The notes under the pieces are model-generated. The model saw nothing but the letters and a program-made list of their open reading frames with translations, made no database searches and was not told the origin of the DNA. DNA of 64,000 bases. Source: Zhongshania aliphaticivorans (GTDB lineage: Bacteria > Pseudomonadota > Gammaproteobacteria > Pseudomonadales > Spongiibacteraceae). Made by a program: the position numbers and the translations under genes. Below are positions 48,221-55,509 of this stretch, piece by piece. How positions within the stretch are numbered: the first letter of the stretch is position 1; each line of letters opens with the position of its first letter. The stretch lies in NCBI RefSeq assembly GCF_902705875.1, contig NZ_CACSIK010000001.1, forward strand, positions 1-64,000, in the 5' to 3' direction.

Positions 48221-48257
48221 ATCGTTAAAACCTATTAATACCATAATAATGATCGAT
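48221..48257 (+). promoter_or_regulatory. Tandem OxyR binding site between oxyR and ahpC
   Basis: ATCGTTAAAACCTAT (48221-48235) matches the half-site consensus ATAGnTnnnAnCTAT at all but one fixed position; after exactly 7 bp, ATAATAATGATCGAT (48243-48257) matches with three mismatches. A -10-like TAATAT lies at 48281-48286 with a poor -35 abutting the box, the layout of an OxyR-activated promoter for ahpC. Confidence 0.8.
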
Positions 48258-48355
48258 TAGATACTGTCGAAGCCCTTCCGTAATATCACTCCTGAGCTTA
48301 AGGCGAGTTGTGTTTACCTTGCCGAATTTACTACTACAACGTCAGGAGTGACATT

Positions 48356-48925
48356 ATGTTTCCAACAATTATCAACACCAAAGTACAAGCCTTTAAAGCA
48401 ACAGCCTATCACAACGGTGATTTTGTCGATGTTAGCGATGCTGATCTATTAGGCAAATGGTCGGTTGTGGTTTTCTACCCTGCTGATTTTACCTTTGTCT
48501 GCCCCACCGAACTAGGTGATATGGCTGATCACTATGCGCAGCTGCAGGAAATGGGTGTAGAAGTTTACTCTGTTTCTACCGATACCCATTTTACTCATAA
48601 AGCATGGCATGACACTTCAGACACCATTAGCAAGATCCAATTTCCAATGATTGGTGATCCAACAGGAAAAATCTCTCGCAACTTTGGCGTGATGATTGAA
48701 GAAGATGGTTTGGCGCTACGTGGCACCTTCGTTATTAACCCTGAAGGCGAAATTAAAGTCGCTGAATTGCACGATCTAGGTATTGGCCGTTCTGCAAAAG
48801 AGCTAGTGCGCAAAGTACAAGCGGCACAGTATGTTGCAGATCACGATGGTGAAGTTTGCCCAGCAGCTTGGCAGCCAGGTGAAGAAACACTGTCTCCGTC
48901 ACTAGACCTTGTTGGCAAAATTTAA
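48356..48925 (+). CDS. ahpC: Alkyl hydroperoxide reductase subunit C (peroxiredoxin)
   Basis: 189 residues, typical 2-Cys peroxiredoxin. Peroxidatic Cys49 in [13 protein letters not shown], resolving Cys168 in GEVCPAAW, and the GGLG-type region replaced by [11 protein letters not shown]. The ATG at 48356 is preceded by AGGAG and matches the family start [11 protein letters not shown]; longer in-frame starts fall in the promoter region. It reduces peroxides with electrons from AhpF. Confidence 0.97.
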   Translation: MFPTIINTKVQAFKATAYHNGDFVDVSDADLLGKWSVVVFYPADFTFVCPTELGDMADHYAQLQEMGVEVYSVSTDTHFTHKAWHDTSDTISKIQFPMIGDPTGKISRNFGVMIEEDGLALRGTFVINPEGEIKVAELHDLGIGRSAKELVRKVQAAQYVADHDGEVCPAAWQPGEETLSPSLDLVGKI

Positions 48926-48933
48926 GCGTTAGT

Positions 48934-48957
48934 TGGCCCCTGCTAGGGGCCATTTTT
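48934..48957 (+). terminator. Terminator between ahpC and ahpF
   Basis: TGGCCCC (48934-48940) pairs with GGGGCCA (48946-48952), followed by five T. It sits 9 bp after the ahpC stop and would reduce read-through into ahpF, giving more AhpC than AhpF. Confidence 0.85.
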
Positions 48958-48987
48958 AAAAAGAATTCAGAGTTTATGGGAGTCGTT

Positions 48988-50583
48988 ATGTTAGATGCGA
49001 ATATGAAAAAACAATTGGAGGCCTACCTCCAAAATCTTAAATCACCGGTGGAACTGGTCGCGTATCTAGATGGCCAAGACAAATCCCGTGAGCTTCAATC
49101 GTTAATGAATGATATCAGTGCGCTGTCTGATTTGGTCACCCTTGTTGAAGGTGACGACACAAGTGCACGCCGGCCAGCAATGGGCGTACGCTCTGTTGTT
49201 AACGGTACAGAAATGCGGTTTGCAGGGGTCCCGCTTGGCCATGAATTTACGTCCTTGGTATTGGCGGTGCTGCATAGCGGTGGCCACCCAATTAAAGTTG
49301 ATCCAGAGCTGATTGAGCAAGTGCGTAACCTAGACGGTGAATACCGTTTTGAGACCTATATTTCATTGAGCTGCCAAACTTGCCCAGAAGTTGTACAGGC
49401 ACTAAATATGATGGCGGCCATTAACCCGCAAATTAGTAATGAAATGATCGATGGCTCGATGTTTCAAGAAGAGGTCGATGAACGCAAGGTGATGGCCGTT
49501 CCCACCGTGTTTATGAATGGCCAACAGTTTTCGCAAGGGCGGATTAACCTCGCCGATATACTGAAGAAAATTGATAAAAATGCAGGCGTCAGAAGCCTTA
49601 AAAAGCTCGATGAAAAAGACGTGTTTGACATGCTTGTTGTTGGCGGTGGCCCAGCAGGAGCATCGGCAGCAATTTATTCCGCCCGAAAAGGCATACGCAC
49701 AGGTGTGTTGGCCGATAAATTTGGTGGCCAGCTTTTAGATACCGTGAGTATCGAGAATTTTATTTCAGTAACCGAGACTGAAGGGCCAAAGTTAGTCGCT
49801 AATCTTGAAGCGCATGTAGGCGCTTATGATGTCGATATTATGTCTGGGCACCAGGCGTCGGCACTGTCAGTGGCAGAAGATGGCAGCATAGAAGTAAGCG
49901 TGGATGGTGGCGCGGTATTGCGCAGTCGCTCTGTATTACTGGCAACCGGTGCGCGGTGGCGTGAAATGAATGTACCAGGTGAACAGGAATACCGTGGTAA
50001 AGGTGTGGCTTACTGCCCCCACTGTGATGGGCCATTATTTAAAGGCAAATCAGTAGCTGTGATTGGTGGCGGGAATTCGGGAATTGAAGCCGCCATCGAT
50101 CTTGCGGGTATTACCGGCCATGTGACGGTGTTGGAGTTTGACGACAAGCTACGTGCTGATGATGTATTGCAGCGCAAGGCACGTTCAATGGCGAACATCG
50201 ACATTATTACCAGCGCTCAAACCACCGAAGTCCTTGGCGATGGTCAGCGAGTGACAGGCTTGCAGTATGTAGATCGTAAAACGAATGAATCTAAGCAGGT
50301 GTCTCTAGCCGGTATTTTTGTGCAGATTGGCCTAGTACCAAACACAGAGTTTCTTAAAGGCAGTGTCGCGCTAACCCCGCGGGGAGAAATTGAAGTGTCA
50401 GCACGTGGTGAAACCTCAATTCCGGGTGTGTTTGCCGCAGGGGATGTGACCACCTCACCGTATAAGCAAATTGTTATTGCAGTGGGTAGTGGAGCAACAG
50501 CTGCCTTGGGGGCCTTTGATTATCTAATTCGCCAGGGTGTCGACGAGACCCCAGTTAAAAATGCCGAGGAGCAAGCGGCTTAA
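48988..50583 (+). CDS. ahpF: Alkyl hydroperoxide reductase subunit F
   Basis: 531 residues. N-terminal tandem thioredoxin-fold domain with the redox site CQTC (Cys129, Cys132), then a thioredoxin-reductase-like FAD/NADH domain with GGGPAG (about 219-224), the second redox pair CPHC (Cys343, Cys346), GGGNSG and [13 protein letters not shown]. It passes electrons from NADH to AhpC. The ATG at 48988 has GGGAG five bases upstream; an ATG four codons earlier lies within that ribosome site. Confidence 0.97.
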   Translation: MLDANMKKQLEAYLQNLKSPVELVAYLDGQDKSRELQSLMNDISALSDLVTLVEGDDTSARRPAMGVRSVVNGTEMRFAGVPLGHEFTSLVLAVLHSGGHPIKVDPELIEQVRNLDGEYRFETYISLSCQTCPEVVQALNMMAAINPQISNEMIDGSMFQEEVDERKVMAVPTVFMNGQQFSQGRINLADILKKIDKNAGVRSLKKLDEKDVFDMLVVGGGPAGASAAIYSARKGIRTGVLADKFGGQLLDTVSIENFISVTETEGPKLVANLEAHVGAYDVDIMSGHQASALSVAEDGSIEVSVDGGAVLRSRSVLLATGARWREMNVPGEQEYRGKGVAYCPHCDGPLFKGKSVAVIGGGNSGIEAAIDLAGITGHVTVLEFDDKLRADDVLQRKARSMANIDIITSAQTTEVLGDGQRVTGLQYVDRKTNESKQVSLAGIFVQIGLVPNTEFLKGSVALTPRGEIEVSARGETSIPGVFAAGDVTTSPYKQIVIAVGSGATAALGAFDYLIRQGVDETPVKNAEEQAA

Positions 50584-50610
50584 GCCCATCCCGTTTTAAA
50601 ACACCTCTTT

Positions 50611-50632
50611 GCCCCTTTTTAGGGGCTTTTTT
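50611..50632 (+). terminator. Terminator of ahpF
   Basis: GCCCCT, loop TTTT, AGGGGC, then six T, 28 bp after the ahpF stop. Confidence 0.93.
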
Positions 50633-51064
50633 GGTTTTTGAGCAGGCTGTTTAGGCCGTGCCCTGAGTGTTCGTTATGTATCGATTTACCCAAAAGCGGA
50701 CACTCAGCAGTCACATAATTAACGATTGAGTCTCGGTGAGGTGGAGCCAGCCAATGAGCTGCACGGCACCTTTTGTACGGGCCAAATAATTAGTATATTT
50801 TTACGGCATCTAGATATATGCTCGTATATCCAGTGTGTAACGCTCGTTTTGTCGGCAGTCACTCGGAAAATGGAATTAAGAACAAGAACATAGGGAAATG
50901 AGGCAGTACATATGAGACCCCCCTCCAAAATTACAACTACACGAGCTCGTTTGTCGAAACGCACCTAAGTATGAACCCCTTGTTTTTCTTAAGTAAATTA
51001 ATAAGTTGCGCTAGCTTTGTTGATATATCGATTTTGGCGAAACGAGCATGCGTATGATTAAAAT
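50633..51064. other. Gene-free stretch before the integron cassettes; imperfect inverted repeat
   Basis: No gene could be supported in about 430 bp. TGAGTGTTCG (50664-50673) and CGGACACTCA (50697-50706) form a 10-bp inverted repeat with one G:T position. Neither an integrase gene remnant nor a complete attC was found here. The last bases before the first cassette boundary (GATTAAAAT) might be a trace of an attI or attC site. Confidence 0.4.
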
Positions 51065-51094
51065 GTTAGAAGCTCAATAAGGATGATCACCTGA

Positions 51095-51883
51095 ATGAAG
51101 AAAATACCTTGGGGTCCAATTAGGTCATCGTTGACTAACAACTTTAGCTTCGGTGTTATTAAGGAAATTATCGGTTACACCAGTATAGATATGGCCCTTT
51201 TGGCTCACCTAGAACAAAAACCGAAAGATGGCGCATCAAAATCACAACTGCTTAGCGCTATTGATTGCCAGATTGGGCAAATGAATGCCGAGGAGTCTGG
51301 GAGTGTAGCGTCTATTTGTTGCGAGGAAGTCTTAATAAGAAAGCCTGAATTATCCAGCGAGTTAGACCGGGTATTGGCTAGAGTTGGTTGGAAGTTCTCA
51401 GGAACAACCCTTTTGCCAGTAGAAATATTTGATATTTCAGAATTAAGAGAAATCCCTGAGAAAGCTCATGAAGATATACTGAAAGCAGCAAGTAGATTAA
51501 GAGACGGTGATTTAAGTGGTTCGCTATCTGCTTCATGTGGTGCTTTGGATTCTGTTACGAGCATGATTTATGAAGAGTACGGGTTAGGTGATCCAAATAG
51601 TGCGTCTTTTCAAGAAAGAATTAATAAGTCCATTGAAGCTGTTGGGGCAAAAGAATCATTGATAAGAGAGCTTCAAGAAATTAACTGGGTAGAGTCGGAT
51701 TATAAACCACTTGAAAAAAATCTTAGTGGCTCTCTAAATCAAGCGGCTTTTATTATGCAAAAGCTTAGATCGAACATGGGCGATGTACACGGAACAAAGC
51801 CTGTAGTTACGGCTTTGGTCTATGACTCAATCAAATGGTCATTGCTAATATTAAGAATCATAGTTACCCGAGGTAGCTTCTAA
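51095..51883 (+). CDS. Abortive infection (Abi_C-type) family protein, cassette 1
   Basis: 262 residues. The C-terminal part (about 135-258) has the Abi_C pattern: AASRLRDGDLSGSLSASCGALDSVTSMIYEEYG and LNQAAFIMQKLRSNMGDVHG. The N-terminal part is not recognised. Proteins with this domain are linked with abortive phage infection, though their action is not established. It begins 29 bp after the cassette boundary, preceded by AAGGAT, and its stop lies inside the attC R'' arm, the compact layout usual in cassettes. Confidence 0.8.
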   Translation: MKKIPWGPIRSSLTNNFSFGVIKEIIGYTSIDMALLAHLEQKPKDGASKSQLLSAIDCQIGQMNAEESGSVASICCEEVLIRKPELSSELDRVLARVGWKFSGTTLLPVEIFDISELREIPEKAHEDILKAASRLRDGDLSGSLSASCGALDSVTSMIYEEYGLGDPNSASFQERINKSIEAVGAKESLIRELQEINWVESDYKPLEKNLSGSLNQAAFIMQKLRSNMGDVHGTKPVVTALVYDSIKWSLLILRIIVTRGSF

Positions 51884-51983
51884 CAAACGGCTGCACCGGA
51901 CAAATTTCCGCTGTCACCTTTTGTGCAATAACACGCACAAAAGCCGCCACCATAAATTTGCTCGGTGAGCCGGGCGTTATAGC
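51876..51983 (+). repeat. attC site of cassette 1
   Basis: About 107 bp. R'' GCTTCTAAC (51876-51884) and R' GTTATAGC (51976-51983). L arms GGCT-g-CACCG (51889-51898) and CGGTGAGCC (51963-51971) pair with one extrahelical G, the strand-choosing feature of attC. The stem continues (AAATTT with AAATTT) and a perfect 8-bp inner hairpin TTTTGTGC/GCACAAAA (51919-51942) forms the variable tip. Confidence 0.88.
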
Positions 51984-51994
51984 TAAAGAGAGCC

Positions 51995-52567
51995 ATGGAT
52001 TACTTAGCACTATTCAGAATGCCAACCCCAATGAAAATTACTGGGAGATCATCAAGCATCACGAATTCATTTATAAACTCAATTATTCCGATAATTGCTC
52101 CAACAAATGAACAGGTGAAAGAAGCACTAGATATTCTTGGAATGGATCATGATAGTTTCCAGTGCGTCTACTGCGGGGCTGTGGCTTCAGAGTGGGATCA
52201 TTTGCGGCCTCTAGTACTAAACAAAAAACCTACAGGCTACATTTCTGAAATTCACAATCTTGTGCCTGCATGTGGAAAGTGCAATCAATCGAAAGGAAAT
52301 AAGCCGTGGCAAGCTTGGATTGTGAGTTCTGCTAAACTGTCTCCAAAATCTAGGGGTGTACCTGACCTCGAACAACGCATCGAAAAGCTGAATAAATACG
52401 AGGCGTGGCTGGAGCCAACAAAAGTAGATTTTGAATCTGTTGTTGGTAAAGAAAAATGGGAGCAGCATTGGGCAAATTGGGAGTCAGTACAAAACACCAT
52501 GCGTCAAGCCCAAACGCTGGCAACTGAAATAAATCAAAAAATAGCCAAAACACATGCAAAGCTATAA
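51995..52567 (+). CDS. HNH endonuclease, cassette 2
   Basis: 190 residues. HNH core: zinc pair C57-x2-C60, DH (Asp68, His69), Asn88 in IHNLVPACGKCN, second zinc pair C93-x2-C96, and NQSKGNK (about 60-103). A helical C-terminal tail follows (about 125-190). The N-terminal 50 residues are not recognised. HNH proteins of this size occur as restriction-like or defence nucleases; target unknown. The ATG at 51995 is 18 bp after the cassette boundary behind AAAGAGAG; M9 and M13 are alternatives. Confidence 0.85.
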   Translation: MDYLALFRMPTPMKITGRSSSITNSFINSIIPIIAPTNEQVKEALDILGMDHDSFQCVYCGAVASEWDHLRPLVLNKKPTGYISEIHNLVPACGKCNQSKGNKPWQAWIVSSAKLSPKSRGVPDLEQRIEKLNKYEAWLEPTKVDFESVVGKEKWEQHWANWESVQNTMRQAQTLATEINQKIAKTHAKL

Positions 52568-52608
52568 CAAATGGCAGCTGTTCGCGGCGCTGTGCAAGGC
52601 GTTATACG
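52561..52608 (+). repeat. attC site of cassette 2 (very short)
   Basis: R'' GCTATAAC (52561-52568) and R' GTTATACG (52601-52608) with only 32 bp between. CAGC (52575-52578) can pair with GCTG (52589-52592). At about 48 bp it is shorter than the usual minimum for attC sites, but the cassette-start rule holds on both sides. Confidence 0.75.
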
Positions 52609-52637
52609 TAATTTAGCTTCACGGAATGGAATGATTT

Positions 52638-54401
52638 ATGAAAAAAATTGCATTTCAAGTTGATACAAGATTAGCCAAGCTGCTCTCGGAAAACTATAGA
52701 TCGACTGAGAGAGCCCTCAAGGAGTTGGTCGATAATGCTTGGGATGCTGACGCCCCATCAGTAAATGTTTTTCTTCCTGAGCCGATGACGGATAATCCAA
52801 TTACTGTGTATGACAGCGGCTGTGGAATGACAGAACAAGAATTACTGAGAGAATATTTATTTATTGCAAGTGATCGCAGAAAAAGGCGGGGGGAGCTTAC
52901 AGCGGTAAAGAAGCGAAAAGTCAAAGGTAAGAAAGGCATAGGTAAATTCGCAGGCTTAATGATAGCAAACTCGATGCGATTAGAAACATGGTCCAGAGGA
53001 AAAAAGTGTGAGTTTTCAATATCTACAAAGGATTTTGAAAACGCAACTGATATCGAAGACCTTCCCATCAACCTTATAGTTGAAGATTGTGACCAAGATA
53101 CTCAAGGAACCAAGATTACTTTATCAGATCTCATTCATGGGCTGGCATTTCCGAATCCTGAAAAAATGAGACAGCAATTGCTTCAAGAGTATGGTCGTGA
53201 AGAAGATTTTGATGTAATGGTTAATGACAAAGCCTTAGGTATTGATGATATACAGGGGAATTATACTGAACATAAAGCAGAACTCCCGTCTGCTGGAAGC
53301 GTGAACCTAGAGTTCACAGTATCAAGCCAAAAAGGCAAGTTGAAGCAGCCAGGAATATCTATAAGAGTTGGAGGTAAAACTGTTGGTAGTCCCGATTTCT
53401 TCGGGCTAGATCAGGAAGATGATTTTCCTCCAAAACTGTTGGAGAAAATATATGGCGAGGTAGAGGTTGATGGCTTATTTGACCACGTGACCGCTGATTG
53501 GGGAGCGCTGGTAGAAAATAGCGAGTTGTACCAAGAGGTTGCAGATTATATACGACCGATAATCAAAGACAAAGTCAAAGAAGAATATGGCCGTGAAATG
53601 AATCTTGCTCAAGCAAGATTAAAGAAAAGAATTAATGAAAGACTCGCAGAGCTTCCAGAATATAAAAGGCAATACGCAGACAAAGCAATAAAGTCAATTT
53701 TGGGTAGGTACTATGGAGAGCCAGAATCAAAGGTGGAACCTATAGTCGGAGTATTGTTAGATGCTCTTGAACGAACAGACTATCGTGCGGTATTGGATTA
53801 CATACATGATGCTCAACACTCGGATATAGCTAAGCTAGCTGAAGCATTGACTGAGTTTGGTTTGGCAGAGCTGGCAATCGTAGCTGAACAAGCTAAAAGC
53901 AGATTGGAGTTCCTTGACCGGTTTGAGGAGCTTTGTAAAAGAGATGATACAGAGGAAAGCGTGGTTCACACTGCTCTTGAAAAGTGTCTGTGGATTTTTG
54001 GTATTAGTTATTCGGTGTTTAGCAGTAATAAAACATTAAAGCGTCAGGTCGAAGATTATTTAGAAAAAAAGTATACAGGTAAAAGAGCTAATAAACGTCC
54101 TGATCTTCTTCTAAATGCCAACTTTGCAAATGAATATCTTTTGATTGAGTTTAAGCGGCCAAGCCATAGCTTAAGGCACAAAGACTACCAGCAGGCTACT
54201 GCGTATCGAAATGATTTCGTACCTTATACCAATTCCGAAATGAAGGTTCTATTAGTAGGAGGGAAAAGAGGTCAAGACCTTCCGCCGCACTATAATAAAG
54301 AGCCCAATTCTGAGGTTGTTATTTTCGACGAGATTATTTCAAATGCAAGAAATCAGTTGAATTGGCTTTTAGTAGAGCTTGGTGGCGAAGCACATGCATA
54401 A
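52638..54401 (+). CDS. GHKL ATPase fused to a PD-(D/E)XK nuclease domain, cassette 3
   Basis: 587 residues. N-terminal HATPase/GHKL domain (about 1-135): N box ELVDNAWDAD (29-38), G1 DSGCGM (59-64), G2 lid GKKGIGKFAG (97-106). A transducer-like middle (about 140-300) and helical linker (about 300-440) follow. Residues about 440-545 look like a restriction-type nuclease: Asp489 in KRPDLLL, Glu504 and Lys506 in LLIEFKRPS, and DYQQATAYRND. The nuclease part resembles the DUF4263/Shedu arrangement. Phage defence is the likely role by analogy with ATPase-nuclease systems; not proven. Confidence 0.85.
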   Translation: MKKIAFQVDTRLAKLLSENYRSTERALKELVDNAWDADAPSVNVFLPEPMTDNPITVYDSGCGMTEQELLREYLFIASDRRKRRGELTAVKKRKVKGKKGIGKFAGLMIANSMRLETWSRGKKCEFSISTKDFENATDIEDLPINLIVEDCDQDTQGTKITLSDLIHGLAFPNPEKMRQQLLQEYGREEDFDVMVNDKALGIDDIQGNYTEHKAELPSAGSVNLEFTVSSQKGKLKQPGISIRVGGKTVGSPDFFGLDQEDDFPPKLLEKIYGEVEVDGLFDHVTADWGALVENSELYQEVADYIRPIIKDKVKEEYGREMNLAQARLKKRINERLAELPEYKRQYADKAIKSILGRYYGEPESKVEPIVGVLLDALERTDYRAVLDYIHDAQHSDIAKLAEALTEFGLAELAIVAEQAKSRLEFLDRFEELCKRDDTEESVVHTALEKCLWIFGISYSVFSSNKTLKRQVEDYLEKKYTGKRANKRPDLLLNANFANEYLLIEFKRPSHSLRHKDYQQATAYRNDFVPYTNSEMKVLLVGGKRGQDLPPHYNKEPNSEVVIFDEIISNARNQLNWLLVELGGEAHA

Positions 54402-54404
54402 AAA

Positions 54405-54470
54405 ACGTATAACAATCACAAGCACTCGGAAAAACTACGCTTCGTTCTTCTGGTGTTGTGCGCGTTAGGG
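54405..54470 (+). repeat. attC site of cassette 3
   Basis: 66 bp. R'' ACGTATAAC (54405-54413), R' GTTAGGG (54464-54470). L arms CACAA-g-CAC (54417-54425) and GTGTTGTG (54453-54460) pair fully with a single extrahelical G, as in canonical attC. The inner part is imperfectly paired. Confidence 0.9.
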
Positions 54471-54547
54471 TCTTTAACCTGCCAATCTAATCCAAGCTTA
54501 GAAATACTGATAAATAAAGAATAAATTTTTTTACCAAGGGGGAATAT

Positions 54548-55378
54548 ATGAAGGCTGCATTACATTTTCTATGGATTAGCTTAATAAGCTTTCAAGCATT
54601 AGCATCGATTGAAAATATCCCTGAAGAAACGATTGAGCAATATATCGAGCTATCTGGCATTGAAGAAATGATTGACTCAATGCCAGTCCAGATTGATGCA
54701 ATGATCAACCAACGGCTTCTCACCGCAGAAAATCCTGAAGTAGAAAAAGAGGTCATGCTAGTACTTACTGATGCATGGGATCCCTCTGATATAAAAGCCT
54801 CTATTAGCAACCATATTCAGAATAACTCAAATAACCGTGAGATTTCTGAATTGCTAGAGTGGAGGAGAAGCTCTTTAATTATGAAAATTACTGCAGCAGA
54901 AGCAGAATCTTCTGACCCACTTTTCCAGAATAACCTCCTCCGATACATCGCCGACCTTCAGGTATCACCTCCAACACCTGAAACTACACAAGCCATACGT
55001 CGCCTTGTAGTATCGACAGATATGGTAAGTTTGATGGTTGAAATGACCGTTCAGGTAATCAAGGCCATGATGTCAGCATTTATGACAGCTGAAAGTGAAA
55101 ACGGGAGTGAAGTTACTGTTGATATAAATAAGGAGATTAATTCTATGAGGGCAATGCTAACTCCACAATTAGAACAGCAGGCTATTCTCACGTCATATTA
55201 TATATATCGTAATATCTCCAATGATGAGCTTAATAGTTACTCTTCATTTTATGATTCAACGCTTGGAAAAAGAGAGCTCGCTGTAGTGTCTGAATCATTA
55301 AATGTTGCAATGTCTTTGTGGGCGGAAAAATCAGCTGTTGCCATTGTTAATAATATAGAGCGAAACAACCAGCCCTAA
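54548..55378 (+). CDS. Exported DUF2059-like protein, cassette 4
   Basis: 276 residues with a signal peptide (LHFLWISLISFQALAS). The mature protein is helical and acidic. The ETIEQYIELSGIEEMIDSMPVQIDAM segment and the C-terminal NDELNSYSSFYDSTLGKRELAVVSESL resemble DUF2059-containing periplasmic proteins. No enzyme motif seen; not an evident defence gene. It starts 84 bp after the cassette boundary, the longest leader of the four, preceded by AAGGGGG. Its stop overlaps the R'' arm CCCTAAC of its attC. Confidence 0.75.
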   Translation: MKAALHFLWISLISFQALASIENIPEETIEQYIELSGIEEMIDSMPVQIDAMINQRLLTAENPEVEKEVMLVLTDAWDPSDIKASISNHIQNNSNNREISELLEWRRSSLIMKITAAEAESSDPLFQNNLLRYIADLQVSPPTPETTQAIRRLVVSTDMVSLMVEMTVQVIKAMMSAFMTAESENGSEVTVDINKEINSMRAMLTPQLEQQAILTSYYIYRNISNDELNSYSSFYDSTLGKRELAVVSESLNVAMSLWAEKSAVAIVNNIERNNQP

Positions 55379-55379
55379 C
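55373..55379 (+). repeat. R'' arm of the truncated attC of cassette 4
   Basis: CCCTAAC is the exact reverse complement of the cassette 4 start GTTAGGG at 54464. AAATCAAG follows, resembling the start of an attC arm, but no matching L'/R' half with GTTR was found before the LuxR gene, so the site looks incomplete and the array ends here. Confidence 0.65.
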
Positions 55380-55509
55380 AAATCAAGTAAGCGAGGATGC
55401 CGCACTGGCAACTCTTTCTGGATGTGTTGCTAATGGCTGCTTTCCTGAAATAGTCCTGCCAAGTCGATTAATTCTGTAGGGCCGCTAAAGGGTGACAGAG
55501 CGGCCTAGT

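Larger units (their letters stand above)
51065..55379 (+). mobile_element. Integron gene cassette array without visible integrase (four cassettes)
   Basis: Four same-strand genes, each ending just before an attC-type site. Crossover points (G/TT) fall at 51065, 51976, 52601 and 54464. The start of each cassette is the reverse complement of the R'' arm of its own attC: GTTAGAAGC and GCTTCTAAC; GTTATAGC and GCTATAAC; GTTATACGT and ACGTATAAC; GTTAGGG and CCCTAAC. This follows from circular cassettes being inserted at G/TT and is hard to get by chance. The genes are A/T richer than their flanks. No intI is in the window; the last attC has no right half. Confidence 0.9.

Noticed and set aside
50719..50964. 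81-codon minus-strand open frame between ahpF and the cassettes, considered as an integrase remnant
   Set aside because: No tyrosine-recombinase motif or additional-domain signature of IntI is visible; low-complexity chance frame.
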